Notes under the pieces: generated by a model | Database searches by the model: none | Seen by the model: only the letters and a program-made list of their open reading frames with translations | What the model was told of the DNA's origin: nothing | Translations under genes and position numbers: made by a program | Origin: an archaeon | GTDB taxonomy: Archaea > Iainarchaeota > Iainarchaeia > Iainarchaeales > DTGL01 | DNA: 64,000 nt | NCBI GenBank assembly: GCA_029258755.1 | Contig: JAPDKC010000010.1 | Location: 1 to 64,000 of the forward strand | Direction: 5' to 3' | Shown here: one piece after another, positions 24,775-32,371 of the stretch | Layout of the letters: every line of letters starts with the position of its first letter | How positions within the stretch are numbered: the stretch's first letter is position 1

Positions 24775-25140
24775 TTATTCCTGTTTTGCCTCTTCTTTTT
24801 CTTCTTCCTTCGTTTCGGAAGCTTCGGCCTGTTCTTCAGCACCTTCCGTAGTGAGCAAAAGTTCTTTCATAAGCGGAACGAACTTCCTCTGCTTAACCAT
24901 TCTAACAACTATTCTGCCAGTCATCGTAGATGGCGTATATGCACCGCCTGCAAACTCAGCGCCGCATTTTCTGCATTTGTAAATCCCTGTCGAAATTCTT
25001 TTTACCTTCTTGAAACCGCAGTTTGGGCATTTGTGTGGTTTGCGCTGCTTTTCCTCAACTTTCAGCACTCTTTCACGAATACCCCTTCCATAACGAACTC
25101 CAAATCTGCCTGCATACCTTACCTTTTTTGTTTCACCCAT
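24775..25140 (-). CDS. rpl37ae: Large ribosomal subunit protein eL43 (L37Ae)
   Basis: The chain begins with a basic region (GRFGVRYGRGIRERV) and has the zinc ribbon CPNCGFKKVKRISTGIYKCRKC, then AGGAYTPSTMTGR, all typical of L37Ae in the 50S subunit. The family is usually 70-95 aa; here an extra acidic tail of about 30 residues rich in Glu, Lys and Ala follows (SETKEEEKEEAKQE). GGTGGAG precedes the ATG, which abuts the rrp42 stop. Part of the exosome superoperon. Confidence 0.95.
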   Translation of the reverse strand: MGETKKVRYAGRFGVRYGRGIRERVLKVEEKQRKPHKCPNCGFKKVKRISTGIYKCRKCGAEFAGGAYTPSTMTGRIVVRMVKQRKFVPLMKELLLTTEGAEEQAEASETKEEEKEEAKQE

Positions 25141-25932
25141 TTACTCCACCTTTAGAAGTTTTCTTAATTCAGCGGATTTTTCAAAAGCAAGATCTATGCA
25201 CTGTTCTATCTCCGCTTGTGTAAAAGAACCAGGGCCTCCCTTTTGTAAAGCAGACATTAGCTTTTCTTCTGTTGTCCCTATGGAAATCCTTGCATCCATC
25301 GCTTTTTCCTCCGCTATTGCTGGATCTAGCAAAAGTTTTCCATTTATCTTTGCAAATGTTGTCAGCAAAGGTCTCTTTGCGACCTCAAGCTTGCCAACGA
25401 ACTCATCTTTAACTATCTTATCATCCTCAAGCTTTGGAATCTTTGTATTAAGCAATGCACCCAATGCAGCTAATGAGCTAGCATCAAAGAGATTGCCAGA
25501 ATCATTGGCAACATATATGTCGATGAAAACAAACCATGCCTTTTCACCTTCTTCTATGCATAATTTCTTAAAATCTATAGCTTTGCTTTCCCTTATGCAT
25601 CTATCAACTACTCTCGCTAACTCAGTTGCGTTTTGATCTGGTGGCCCTGGCTCAAACACTGGCGAAGCCATGGGCATAAATTCTACGCCAACGGTTATAG
25701 AACCCTCATCTGGCGTATCTGGATATGGCTCAGCAACATCCATCTTTACGCCAGCAATAACGTCTGTTTCCCCTAAAACAACCCTGCAAGAACCATGTGC
25801 GTTCTTTGAAAAGTCCGTTTCTATTTTGATAGGTCTATATTCGTATAAAGCCCTTCCATCTAACCTTTGCGAGGATTTTATGAGCTCTCTAACTTTATCT
25901 GAGCGCAATTCCCAAATTATATCATCCCTCAT
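25141..25932 (-). CDS. rrp42: Exosome non-catalytic RNase PH subunit Rrp42
   Basis: Rrp42 pairs with Rrp41 to form the hexameric RNase PH ring of the archaeal exosome, which degrades or tails RNA 3' ends. SSQRLDGRALYEYRPIKIE, GSCRVVLGETDVIAGVKMD and EGSITVGVEFMPMASPVFE follow the RNase PH fold; the catalytic Asp set seen in Rrp41 is replaced (DARISIGTTEEKL), as expected for Rrp42. ATG 25932 with GGTG seven bases before is preferred to the track start at 25965, which would overlap rrp41. 263 aa. Confidence 0.95.
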   Translation of the reverse strand: MRDDIIWELRSDKVRELIKSSQRLDGRALYEYRPIKIETDFSKNAHGSCRVVLGETDVIAGVKMDVAEPYPDTPDEGSITVGVEFMPMASPVFEPGPPDQNATELARVVDRCIRESKAIDFKKLCIEEGEKAWFVFIDIYVANDSGNLFDASSLAALGALLNTKIPKLEDDKIVKDEFVGKLEVAKRPLLTTFAKINGKLLLDPAIAEEKAMDARISIGTTEEKLMSALQKGGPGSFTQAEIEQCIDLAFEKSAELRKLLKVE

Positions 25933-25951
25933 GTTTAGCACCTCTGCAAGC

Positions 25952-26740
25952 TTACTTTTTTTCAACCTTCTTTAGTTCTTTGTCGATTTGCTTTATCGTC
26001 TTTTCTTCCTCCTCAGCGATCTCTTCATACTTTCGCTTAAGCGCCTTTTTCTGTATCTCGTATACTTGAAGACATCCTTTGATGCCAAGCTCGAACGCTT
26101 TCTTCCACTCCTCTTTTCCGATGAGCCCATCCATTTGAAGCAGCACTACTTCTTTTGTGCGGGGCATTATAGCAAGCGGCATATCTACAGCATCGCTTGC
26201 ATCCTCTTCGGCTTTACAAGGGTCTAGAATGATTGTACCTGCTGCTCTGCCAACAGCGCAAGCAGAAACCAAATCGCGCATAGGAATGCCCGCGTCTGCT
26301 AAAGCAACACTTGCAGCTGTAAGCGCAGCACATCTTGTGCCAGCGTTGCTATCGAAAAGATAAACGTAGATATCTATTGTGGTGTTTGGAAACCTTTCTA
26401 CAAATATAGCTCTTTCTAACGCTTCGCCACTTACCTTGGATATTTCTATCTCACGCCTTCCTGGTTTAGGGCTTTTCCTGTCAGGAACGGAAAACGTAGC
26501 CATTCTGTAGACATAATTCACAAGTGCTTTTGTAGGATCCTGGATATGCTGAGGCAAAGCTTCTCTGGGCCCAAAAACACCAACAAGAGCTTTATTTTGC
26601 CCCCATTCTATATAAGCAGAACCTTCAGCCCTGCTAAGTACGGAAGGAACTATCTTTATAGGTCTGAGCTCATCCACCTTTCTACCATCAACCCTTTTAC
26701 CTTCTGAATTTATATAAACGATTTCCTCACTTTTTGCCAA
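25952..26740 (-). CDS. rrp41: Exosome catalytic RNase PH subunit Rrp41
   Basis: Catalytic exosome subunit using phosphate to release nucleoside diphosphates. GKRVDGRKVDELRPIKI, GSAYIEWGQNKALVGVFGP and the Arg-rich RKSPKPGRREIEISKVSGEAL (phosphate and RNA contacts) are clear; EEDASDAVDMPLAI holds the catalytic acids. TTG 26740 is chosen as start because GGTG lies six bases before it; the track GTG at 26749 sits inside that site. The C-terminus carries an extended charged helix. Start region overlaps the rrp4 end, showing coupling. Confidence 0.95.
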   Translation of the reverse strand: MAKSEEIVYINSEGKRVDGRKVDELRPIKIVPSVLSRAEGSAYIEWGQNKALVGVFGPREALPQHIQDPTKALVNYVYRMATFSVPDRKSPKPGRREIEISKVSGEALERAIFVERFPNTTIDIYVYLFDSNAGTRCAALTAASVALADAGIPMRDLVSACAVGRAAGTIILDPCKAEEDASDAVDMPLAIMPRTKEVVLLQMDGLIGKEEWKKAFELGIKGCLQVYEIQKKALKRKYEEIAEEEEKTIKQIDKELKKVEKK

Positions 26741-27365
26741 AAGCACCACCTTTTTTCTTTTCTTCTTCCAACATCTTTTGTACTCTCAGAGTCAGATTGC
26801 TTAAATGTGATTCGCGTTCTATCTTTGCTAAGGCCTTTTTAAGAAGCTCTATATTGCCACCTTTTGCCCATATTCGGCCATTCATGCCAACCATAAGAGA
26901 GCAGCCAGTGCCTTTTTTTAGAATGTTAAGCATGCTAGCGTTTTTCCCTATGACGCGGGGAACCTTGACTGGTGAGATTGTAAGAATTTCGCCGCCTCGA
27001 AAAACCCTTATATCTGAAAGGGTTGCTGCATTTATTTCATCAACCTTAACTATTTTCGCACTTACTATCGTACCTTTTTTAAGAGGTATTTTTATCTCTT
27101 CTTTCGGAACGAAGGAGTAGTAAAAGGAATTGATATCTATCGCATAATAGGAATATTCCTCAGCAACGACTATTCCTATTACAACATCTCCTGCCTTTGG
27201 CATGTATTTTCCTTGAAGCGGGACAACTCTCACGCTACCTCTCTCGATCTTTACAAGGCCGACAGTATCTGAATAAATTTTGCCATTTTCAACAAAAACG
27301 TGCGGACCGAGCTTCATACGCCTCGTTGTAATAAGCTCGCCTGGGATTACGAGCCTGCCTTGCAT
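26727..27365 (-). CDS. rrp4: Exosome cap subunit Rrp4
   Basis: RNA-binding cap of the exosome. N-terminal domain (GRLVIPGELI), an S1 domain (KAGDVVIGIVVAEEYSYYAIDI) and a KH-like domain (VIGKNASMLNILKKGTGCSLMVG, NGRIWAKGG) occur in the usual order. It feeds RNA into the Rrp41/Rrp42 ring. GGTG six bases before ATG 27365 sets the start, two bases after the SBDS stop; the track start at 27380 lies within SBDS. 212 aa, normal. Confidence 0.95.
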   Translation of the reverse strand: MQGRLVIPGELITTRRMKLGPHVFVENGKIYSDTVGLVKIERGSVRVVPLQGKYMPKAGDVVIGIVVAEEYSYYAIDINSFYYSFVPKEEIKIPLKKGTIVSAKIVKVDEINAATLSDIRVFRGGEILTISPVKVPRVIGKNASMLNILKKGTGCSLMVGMNGRIWAKGGNIELLKKALAKIERESHLSNLTLRVQKMLEEEKKKGGAFGKK

Positions 27366-27366
27366 T

Positions 27367-28068
27367 TCACGCACCTTCATTCAGTATCTTTACCTCCGCT
27401 TCTCCATGAGTGAGTTTGCTTATTTTATCTATAAGCTCATTTTTTAGCCCTGCTGGAACCTCAAGCAGAGCTATCAAGCTGCCATCACTTTGCCATTCCT
27501 GCTTTTTCACATCATACTCATAAAGCATTGAGCTTGCTTTGCCTGCATACTGTGCAGGCACCTTAATAGCTATCTCGAATCTTTCTACAGAGATTGGTAG
27601 CACGCGCTTAAGCTCTTTGAGTATTCTGTTTGCTTGCTCTTCGGCTGGCTCAAATTCGTTTATGTTCACCTTTAGTTCCTCTAGGGCTTTCTCTATTCTC
27701 GCTGGTGGATGCGGTGCATTAGTTTGCGGATTGTAAGCATTTTTGCATATTATCTGTATTATCTCTCTTTTCTTCTTCTCTCTAAGCTCTCTTCTCTGCT
27801 CGGTTGTTAGCTGAAGTTCGCCTTTTGTTATTATTTTTTTAGCGATCTCCTTTATATCATCTGTTCCGAAAACCTCCATAATGAGTGCTTCTGATTGGCG
27901 TTCACCACGCATCGCGTCTTTAAAAACCTCATCTACCGCTAGCAACTCCTCGAAATCAACCTCTCTGTTTTTACGCAACTCCATCGCTAACTTAGGATCA
28001 ACTAAAATTTCGAACTTATTATTAGCATGTATATAACGAGCTATTACGGCATCTTCAAGCTTTACCAT
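27367..28068 (-). CDS. sdo1: Ribosome maturation protein SBDS/Sdo1
   Basis: 233 aa with the three SBDS domains: FYSH domain (VIARYIHANNKFEILVDPKLA, EVDFEELLAVDEVFKDAMRGERQSEA), a helical middle (TEQRRELREKKKREIIQII, NPQTNAPHPPARIEKALEEL) and a ferredoxin-like end (PISVERFEIAIKVPAQYAGKA). In eukaryotes SBDS with EFL1 removes eIF6 from new 60S subunits; archaea share the protein, and its position before rrp4 is conserved. Complete and ordinary. Confidence 0.95.
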   Translation of the reverse strand: MVKLEDAVIARYIHANNKFEILVDPKLAMELRKNREVDFEELLAVDEVFKDAMRGERQSEALIMEVFGTDDIKEIAKKIITKGELQLTTEQRRELREKKKREIIQIICKNAYNPQTNAPHPPARIEKALEELKVNINEFEPAEEQANRILKELKRVLPISVERFEIAIKVPAQYAGKASSMLYEYDVKKQEWQSDGSLIALLEVPAGLKNELIDKISKLTHGEAEVKILNEGA

Positions 28069-28081
28069 CGCTTACCACTGC

Positions 28082-28810
28082 TCACTTTCCAAGCACGTGT
28101 TTTAGCTCTTTAGCTGTAAGCTTTGTGTAAGGCACTTCCTCCTCTATGTAAGCGAATTCTAGATTGCTGACGTTGAACGCTTCACCCTTTTCCTTGCATT
28201 GCTTTATTATGTTAGCTATAAGTCTTACGCCTTCCTCAAAGCTTAGTTTTTCGTTATACTTTTTCTCTAGAAGTTCCATCGCTTTTTTCTTGTTCTTTCC
28301 TATGGCAGTAGCTTTATACTCCGCCAAGGCGCCAGAAGGCTCTGTTTCAAATATCCTTTTTCTGCCGTTATTTATGCCACCTATTATTAAGCTTACGCCG
28401 AAGGGGCGCATGCCAGCATACTGCGTAAATATCTGCTTTATGGATGCAATCTCTTTTACAAGCACTTCTACGTCTATCTTCTCCTCAAAATAAATCATGT
28501 TTTCCTGTGCCTTTTCGCGTGCGATCCTTATTAAGCGCCTTGCGTCACCAACTAAGCCAGCGCTTATGGCACCTATATGGTCATCTATCTTGAAAAGCTT
28601 CTCAACAGATTCTGGAAGCATTAAAGGGCTTGTTATTGCTTTATCTGCACCGAAAAGAACGCCCTTGTTATAGATGAGCGCTATGCCCAAAGTTCCTTGC
28701 TCAACTATTTTTGATGCATATTCAACCTGATAAAGCCTGCCCTTTGGGGAAAACATGGTAGCGGCTCTATCATATGCTGTTGCTATTCTTTGGCTATCGT
28801 CTATGTACAA
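28082..28810 (-). CDS. psmA: 20S proteasome alpha subunit
   Basis: PsmA forms the outer rings of the 20S proteasome and gates substrate entry. YDRAATMFSPKGRLYQVEYA is the alpha-type N-terminus, and GVLFGADKAITSPL follows the fold. The start is TTG 28810, with GAGGTGA six bases upstream; there is no ATG in frame before the conserved region. The gene heads the superoperon that continues with SBDS and the exosome. The beta subunit is not in the window; a PAC2-type assembly chaperone is at 61.5 kb. Confidence 0.95.
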   Translation of the reverse strand: MYIDDSQRIATAYDRAATMFSPKGRLYQVEYASKIVEQGTLGIALIYNKGVLFGADKAITSPLMLPESVEKLFKIDDHIGAISAGLVGDARRLIRIAREKAQENMIYFEEKIDVEVLVKEIASIKQIFTQYAGMRPFGVSLIIGGINNGRKRIFETEPSGALAEYKATAIGKNKKKAMELLEKKYNEKLSFEEGVRLIANIIKQCKEKGEAFNVSNLEFAYIEEEVPYTKLTAKELKHVLGK

Positions 28811-28943
28811 CTAATTTCACCTCTTAAGCATGAGTTTAAGTACGCAAACAAGAAAGCTGGTAAATCAAACTATTTAATGCTCCATAATAATTTAAATGTT
28901 TTCTGCAAAGGCCTCTTCGAGGCTATTTTGCCCGTATTTTGCT

Positions 28944-29294
28944 TTATTTTGCACTTTCGCGCAGCTTTCTCAAGGTACCGCTAACCAAAAGCACTCTAGG
29001 CACAACTGTGCTATCTTTTACTTCCCTAACGAATTGAAGCGCTGCTATTGCATGCTCTTTTGCTGAGCGCTCGCACTTTAGTATGCCCCTATTTTGCTCC
29101 TTATCCCATTCGATAAGCTTTGCGCTTACACGTGCCGAACCAAACGAGCCGAAAAGAGAAAGGAAAGCATCATTTAATGCATAAGCGACATCGTTAGTTT
29201 CTAACTTATTGTCGCAGATAAGCTCGAATAGAATATAGCGCTTCTTTTCCCTGAGTGTCGGCGGAATCGGATTAAGCCTCTTTTTTGTTTTCAT
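28944..29294 (-). CDS. rnp2: RNase P protein component 2 (Pop5)
   Basis: RNase P protein for tRNA 5' processing. PPTLREKKRYILFELICDNKL is the Pop5 opening; LIEWDKEQNRGILKCERSAKEHAIAAL and PRVLLVSGTLRKL give the RRM-like core. ATG 29294 is used; the 15 extra residues in the track are rejected since the family starts with a basic KTKKRLNPIPP-type segment. 116 aa. Its partner Rpp30, often adjacent, is not here. Divergent from the presenilin-like gene, 38 bases between the starts. Confidence 0.88.
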   Translation of the reverse strand: MKTKKRLNPIPPTLREKKRYILFELICDNKLETNDVAYALNDAFLSLFGSFGSARVSAKLIEWDKEQNRGILKCERSAKEHAIAALQFVREVKDSTVVPRVLLVSGTLRKLRESAK

Positions 29295-29332
29295 ACTAAG
29301 ATTAAAAATATGTTTTAATCTTTTAATACAAT

Positions 29333-30154
29333 ATGGCAAAATCCGTTTTCTTGCAGTTAGCGGTGCTTTTTCTTATAACCCAGATTCTTGGGCTTATGGT
29401 AGCAAATGGCCTTATAAAAGAGAACATAAAAGCCACTATAGTAACTGAAAATCCAGAGGATATAGAGAATGCTCTGGGTCTCTTCGCATATATTATTACT
29501 ATAACTGTAGTTGTGCTTATCATAATCTCCTTCAAAAGAGCCTCTCTGATGCTCTTTATCCTCGAGCTTTCTGCCATATTTGCTACCTCAGTTATTGTTT
29601 TTGGCATACTGCTCCCTGAGATAGCCGGCATGCTTGCTATCCTTTTGCTATCGCTTCGAATCCTGCTAAAGGATAGCATCCTCATAAGAAATATCGCTTG
29701 CTTGATTGCTGTTGCAGGAGCCGGCTCGCTTATAGGCGTAAGCCTGGGTGTTTTGCCAGTAGTGCTCTTTATTGCAATATTGGCAATCTATGATTATGTG
29801 GCGGTTTTCAAAACAAAGCACATGGTTAAAATAGCAAAGACTGTAGTGAAGGAAAAGCTAGCGTTTACTTTCAGCATTCCAGGTAAAAATAAGGTGTATC
29901 AGCTCGGTACTGGCGATTTGGTTATGCCCCTTGTTTTTGTCACTTCAGTAATGAATAAGGCAAAGCAAGCGATAGGCATATATGCAACTATTCCAATAAT
30001 AGCTACTATTATGCTAGCGTCATTGCTTGGATTGTTAGCAACGCTTTATTATAGTGCTAAAAAGAGAAAAGTATTGCCAGCGCTTCCGCTGCAAACCCTG
30101 TATATGCTTATTGCATGGGCTTCTTTCCTTGCATTAGGTGCACCCGTATTATGA
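29333..30154 (+). CDS. Presenilin-type intramembrane aspartyl protease
   Basis: A 273-aa, nine-helix membrane protease. The catalytic pair is ILAIYDYVAVF (YD) and YQLGTGDLVMPL (GxGD), and KVLPALPLQTL gives the C-terminal PAL motif, all in the presenilin/SPP (A22) order. Such enzymes cut substrates within the membrane, for example signal-peptide remnants or single-pass proteins. The archaeal homologues studied in Methanoculleus and others are single-chain and active without partners. The loop between the two Asp helices is moderate. Leaderless or weak ribosome-binding site; promoter shared with the divergent Pop5 gene. Confidence 0.9.
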   Translation: MAKSVFLQLAVLFLITQILGLMVANGLIKENIKATIVTENPEDIENALGLFAYIITITVVVLIIISFKRASLMLFILELSAIFATSVIVFGILLPEIAGMLAILLLSLRILLKDSILIRNIACLIAVAGAGSLIGVSLGVLPVVLFIAILAIYDYVAVFKTKHMVKIAKTVVKEKLAFTFSIPGKNKVYQLGTGDLVMPLVFVTSVMNKAKQAIGIYATIPIIATIMLASLLGLLATLYYSAKKRKVLPALPLQTLYMLIAWASFLALGAPVL

Positions 30155-30159
30155 AGGTA

Positions 30160-31269
30160 TTATAAATAATCTCCTATGCGGCTTTGCATACTATTTCCTA
30201 TTTTTATAAAAGGCCTTGCTCTTCTGACAACAACTCCTAAAGCCGCTAGCTCTTTTACATCTCTTATCCTTTTACCTTCTTCTCTTAGCTCTATTATTCT
30301 TCTGGCGCTTTTTGGACCTATGCCTGGCACATGCAATAGCTCATCATAGCTAGCGTCATTTATATCCAGCGGGGCATCAAAGTAGTGCATAGCTAAATGA
30401 ATCTTTGGATCGCCTTTTGGTAGGTTGCCATCAACCATTATTTGTTCAAACTCTTTTAGAGGAAAACCATATTTCCTAAGCAGGTAGTCGGCCATATATA
30501 GGCGCCTTTCTCTTTCATCAGGAGTTTCTTCCTTATGCTCTAACGGTGTTCCTTTTAATGGTTTAAATGCGCTAAAATAAGCCCTTTTTAGTCCAACCTT
30601 TTTATATTGCCAACAAAGCATCCTTAGTATTTCTGCATCGCTTTCATTAGCGGCACCAACAACAAACTGCGTTGTGTGACCAAAGCGTAAGTTTTGTTTC
30701 GCTATCCAGCGCTGTCTGCGCAACAAATCTATTTTATAGTCCTTTGTGCTGCTTAGTTCAGCTAACCTAGAAGCACTAGGGGCTTCAATATTTATTGATA
30801 CCCTGTCAGCTAGCAGGCATGCTTCTTTTAGAAGCTCTCGTGAAATACCAGGTAGAATCTTCAAATGAATGTATCCTTGAAAGCGATACTTTTCCCTTAT
30901 TAAGCGCACAGCTTCAAGCATTCTCTCTTCAGCTAAATCAGCATCGCAAGTAACTGCCGAGGAGAGAAAGAGACCTTCTACAAGGCGATTTTTATACAGC
31001 CTGTAAAAGAGCTCTGCGAGCTCTTCTGGCGTAAAAGCTGCTTTTGGCTTGCTACAGCATGCTGAATTCTGGCAATACTTACAATCGAATGAGCAAGCAT
31101 TGCTCATTAGAACCTTAAAAATAGGTACAACACAGCCGCTTTTGTCAGAATAATAGATCCCTGGAAAGCGAGCTCTTCTAAACTCGCTTTTTCTGCTAAG
31201 CGATACCGCATTGCATCTATCCCACTTACTGCTTGCTCCTAAGATTCGAGCTTTTTCGATAACGTTCAT
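30160..31269 (-). CDS. Radical SAM protein with C-terminal helix-hairpin-helix (putative DNA modification/repair)
   Basis: The cluster motif CSFDCKYCQN (CxxxCxxC) with a nearby CC pair follows an N-terminal region (KARILGASSKWDRCNAV) typical of the family annotated as putative DNA modification/repair radical SAM proteins (TIGR03916). The barrel reads HLKILPGISRELL and RVSINIEAPSASRLAEL. The last 60 residues (YDELLHVPGIGPKSARRIIEL) form a helix-hairpin-helix, suggesting nucleic-acid contact. In bacteria a uracil-DNA glycosylase-like gene is often adjacent; none is seen here. Reaction unknown. 369 aa, single gene convergent with the presenilin gene. Confidence 0.85.
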   Translation of the reverse strand: MNVIEKARILGASSKWDRCNAVSLSRKSEFRRARFPGIYYSDKSGCVVPIFKVLMSNACSFDCKYCQNSACCSKPKAAFTPEELAELFYRLYKNRLVEGLFLSSAVTCDADLAEERMLEAVRLIREKYRFQGYIHLKILPGISRELLKEACLLADRVSINIEAPSASRLAELSSTKDYKIDLLRRQRWIAKQNLRFGHTTQFVVGAANESDAEILRMLCWQYKKVGLKRAYFSAFKPLKGTPLEHKEETPDERERRLYMADYLLRKYGFPLKEFEQIMVDGNLPKGDPKIHLAMHYFDAPLDINDASYDELLHVPGIGPKSARRIIELREEGKRIRDVKELAALGVVVRRARPFIKIGNSMQSRIGDYL

Positions 31270-31321
31270 CTTGCAATAAAAAGAGCAAAATAAAAATTAA
31301 TTCAAGCAAAGTTCGGTTCCG

Positions 31322-31873
31322 TTAAAAATTAGCTAGGCATGCCTTCATTTCTTTAAAAAGCCTTTTTGCTGTAGCCGTGCTAAGCTTAGCTTCAGCATTG
31401 CTGAAGAAATCGCTAGCGTTAGCAAGTTTACCATGTTTTACATAGTACAGTGCTTGTAAGCATGTTTCTAAGATATCCATATCCTTTACAAATATTGCTT
31501 CTTTTGTTTTCATCTCGAAGAGCTCTTCGCTAAGCTTTGCAAGCTTTTCTTTTTTCTCTGGGAAAGCCGCAAGCATGCTTTCTGCTGCTTCAAGCTCTCT
31601 TTTAAGCTTTTCGCGAGCATCAAGGCCTTGCAAGCAATACTCTTTGCTTATTAGATCACCGCATTCCGCTTCATGGAGATCGTGCAACAAAGCAAGCTCT
31701 ATGCATTTCCTTACATCTAAGTTTTCATCTTCAGCAAAAAGCACGCATAGTAGCGCAACATTAAAGCTGTGCGAAGCAACACTTTCAGCATCTTTTATAT
31801 TACGCACGAGCCAGCCAGTTCTCTTCAATTCCTTAAGCTTAAGCACCTTTTCCATAAAAGAAAGGAAGGTCAT
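31322..31873 (-). CDS. HD-domain phosphohydrolase (YfbR-like 5'-nucleotidase)
   Basis: 183 aa. LKELKRTGWLVRNIKDAESVASHSFNVALL supplies the first His and the RTGW opening, LALLHDLHEAECGDL is the HD pair, and VKDMDILETCLQAL the later Asp. This is the COG1896/YfbR group that hydrolyses nucleoside monophosphates, perhaps for nucleotide pool control beside RNR. Start is uncertain: ATG 31873 lies about 25 bases from a TATA box at 31896 and keeps the family's N-terminal helix; 31882 and 31855 are alternatives. Confidence 0.85.
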   Translation of the reverse strand: MTFLSFMEKVLKLKELKRTGWLVRNIKDAESVASHSFNVALLCVLFAEDENLDVRKCIELALLHDLHEAECGDLISKEYCLQGLDAREKLKRELEAAESMLAAFPEKKEKLAKLSEELFEMKTKEAIFVKDMDILETCLQALYYVKHGKLANASDFFSNAEAKLSTATAKRLFKEMKACLANF

Positions 31874-31892
31874 AAAGGTCATTTTAAAGAAA

Positions 31893-31906
31893 ATGTATAA
31901 ATAAAC
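31893..31906. promoter_or_regulatory. Shared bidirectional TATA element
   Basis: TGTATAAATAAAC reads as a TATA box both ways (TATAAATA / TATTTATA). It lies about 25 bases from ATG 31873 of the HD gene on the reverse strand and about 50 before the TTG of the small basic ORF on the forward strand. Use in both directions is inferred. Confidence 0.4.
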
Positions 31907-31954
31907 TTGCTCTTTAAAATTTACAACAAATTGCAAAGGCAAAAGGTGTTGTAT

Positions 31955-32095
31955 TTGGCAAAGTATTTGTTTGCGGAACGACTAGCAAAAGCAAAGCCGA
32001 GCAGAATAAAAAATGCTTTAAGCAGTGGTGTTAGCAGGATAAAGAAGAAGCTTGTAGGTTTTGCAAGACGAATTAGAAGAAATAAGGAAGCTTAA
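31955..32095 (+). CDS. Small basic protein (46 aa), hypothetical
   Basis: Starting from TTG 31955, with GGTG exactly six bases upstream, the frame encodes (M)AKYLFAERLAKAKPSRI and ends VGFARRIRRNKEA. More than a third of residues are Lys or Arg and two amphipathic helices are likely. It does not match a ribosomal protein I know. The good translation signal argues that it is real, but the short length keeps confidence low. The listed start at 31907 has no ribosome-binding site. Confidence 0.4.
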   Translation: MAKYLFAERLAKAKPSRIKNALSSGVSRIKKKLVGFARRIRRNKEA

Positions 32096-32133
32096 GCAGC
32101 CTCTGCCTATATCTGATTTTTGTATAGTTTGTT

Positions 32134-32240
32134 ATGGTACGCCGGGAGTGGGATTCGAAATAGGAACCTCCAGCGGGTTCCTATTACCTCCAGCAACCAT
32201 TAGGAACTTGATAATGGTAACGCCGGGAGTGGGATTCGAA
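32134..32240. repeat. Direct repeat of the tRNA-Ser 3' end with an 80-bp spacer unit
   Basis: The last 20 bases of tRNA-Ser (acceptor 3' strand and half of the T-arm) plus six or seven bases of 3' flank occur twice, at 32134-32159 and 32214-32240, differing by one base. The unit between contains a 9-bp inverted repeat (ATAGGAACC...GGTTCCTAT) and two copies of ACCTCCAGC. It resembles an att-site scar at a tRNA 3' end or a small tandem duplication. No integrase is nearby. Confidence 0.7.
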
Positions 32241-32318
32241 CCCACGCGTGCTTGCGCACACCAGCTTTTTGGCATGAAAACTCCAAGCTGGCGCCTTGGG
32301 CCGCTCGGCCATCCCGGC
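32221..32318 (-). tRNA. tRNA-Ser (GGA) with a 14-nt intron
   Basis: Acceptor GCCGGGA pairs with TCCCGGC, a long variable arm is present, the T-arm is GTGGG-TTCGAAT-CCCAC, and the discriminator is G, as in Ser. The anticodon stem CCAGC/GCTGG encloses TTGGAG, 14 extra bases and A, giving anticodon GGA. TTGG pairs with CCAA of the intron beside a three-A bulge, a relaxed bulge-helix-loop splice site at 37/38. A TATA-like TTTAAATTAAAT lies about 35-40 bases upstream. Confidence 0.88.
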
Positions 32319-32371
32319 TCTTATAAAAGAATTTACCACCAATATTTAATTTAAAGGTTTTATGCATGCTG

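Noticed and set aside
28790-28984. 64-aa forward ORF between psmA and Pop5
   Set aside because: No ribosome-binding site, overlaps psmA start and promoter DNA, no recognisable pattern.
32061-32354. 97-aa forward ORF across the tRNA-Ser locus
   Set aside because: It translates the tRNA and its 3' duplicate in antisense; the apparent GVGFE repeat is only the repeated tRNA end.
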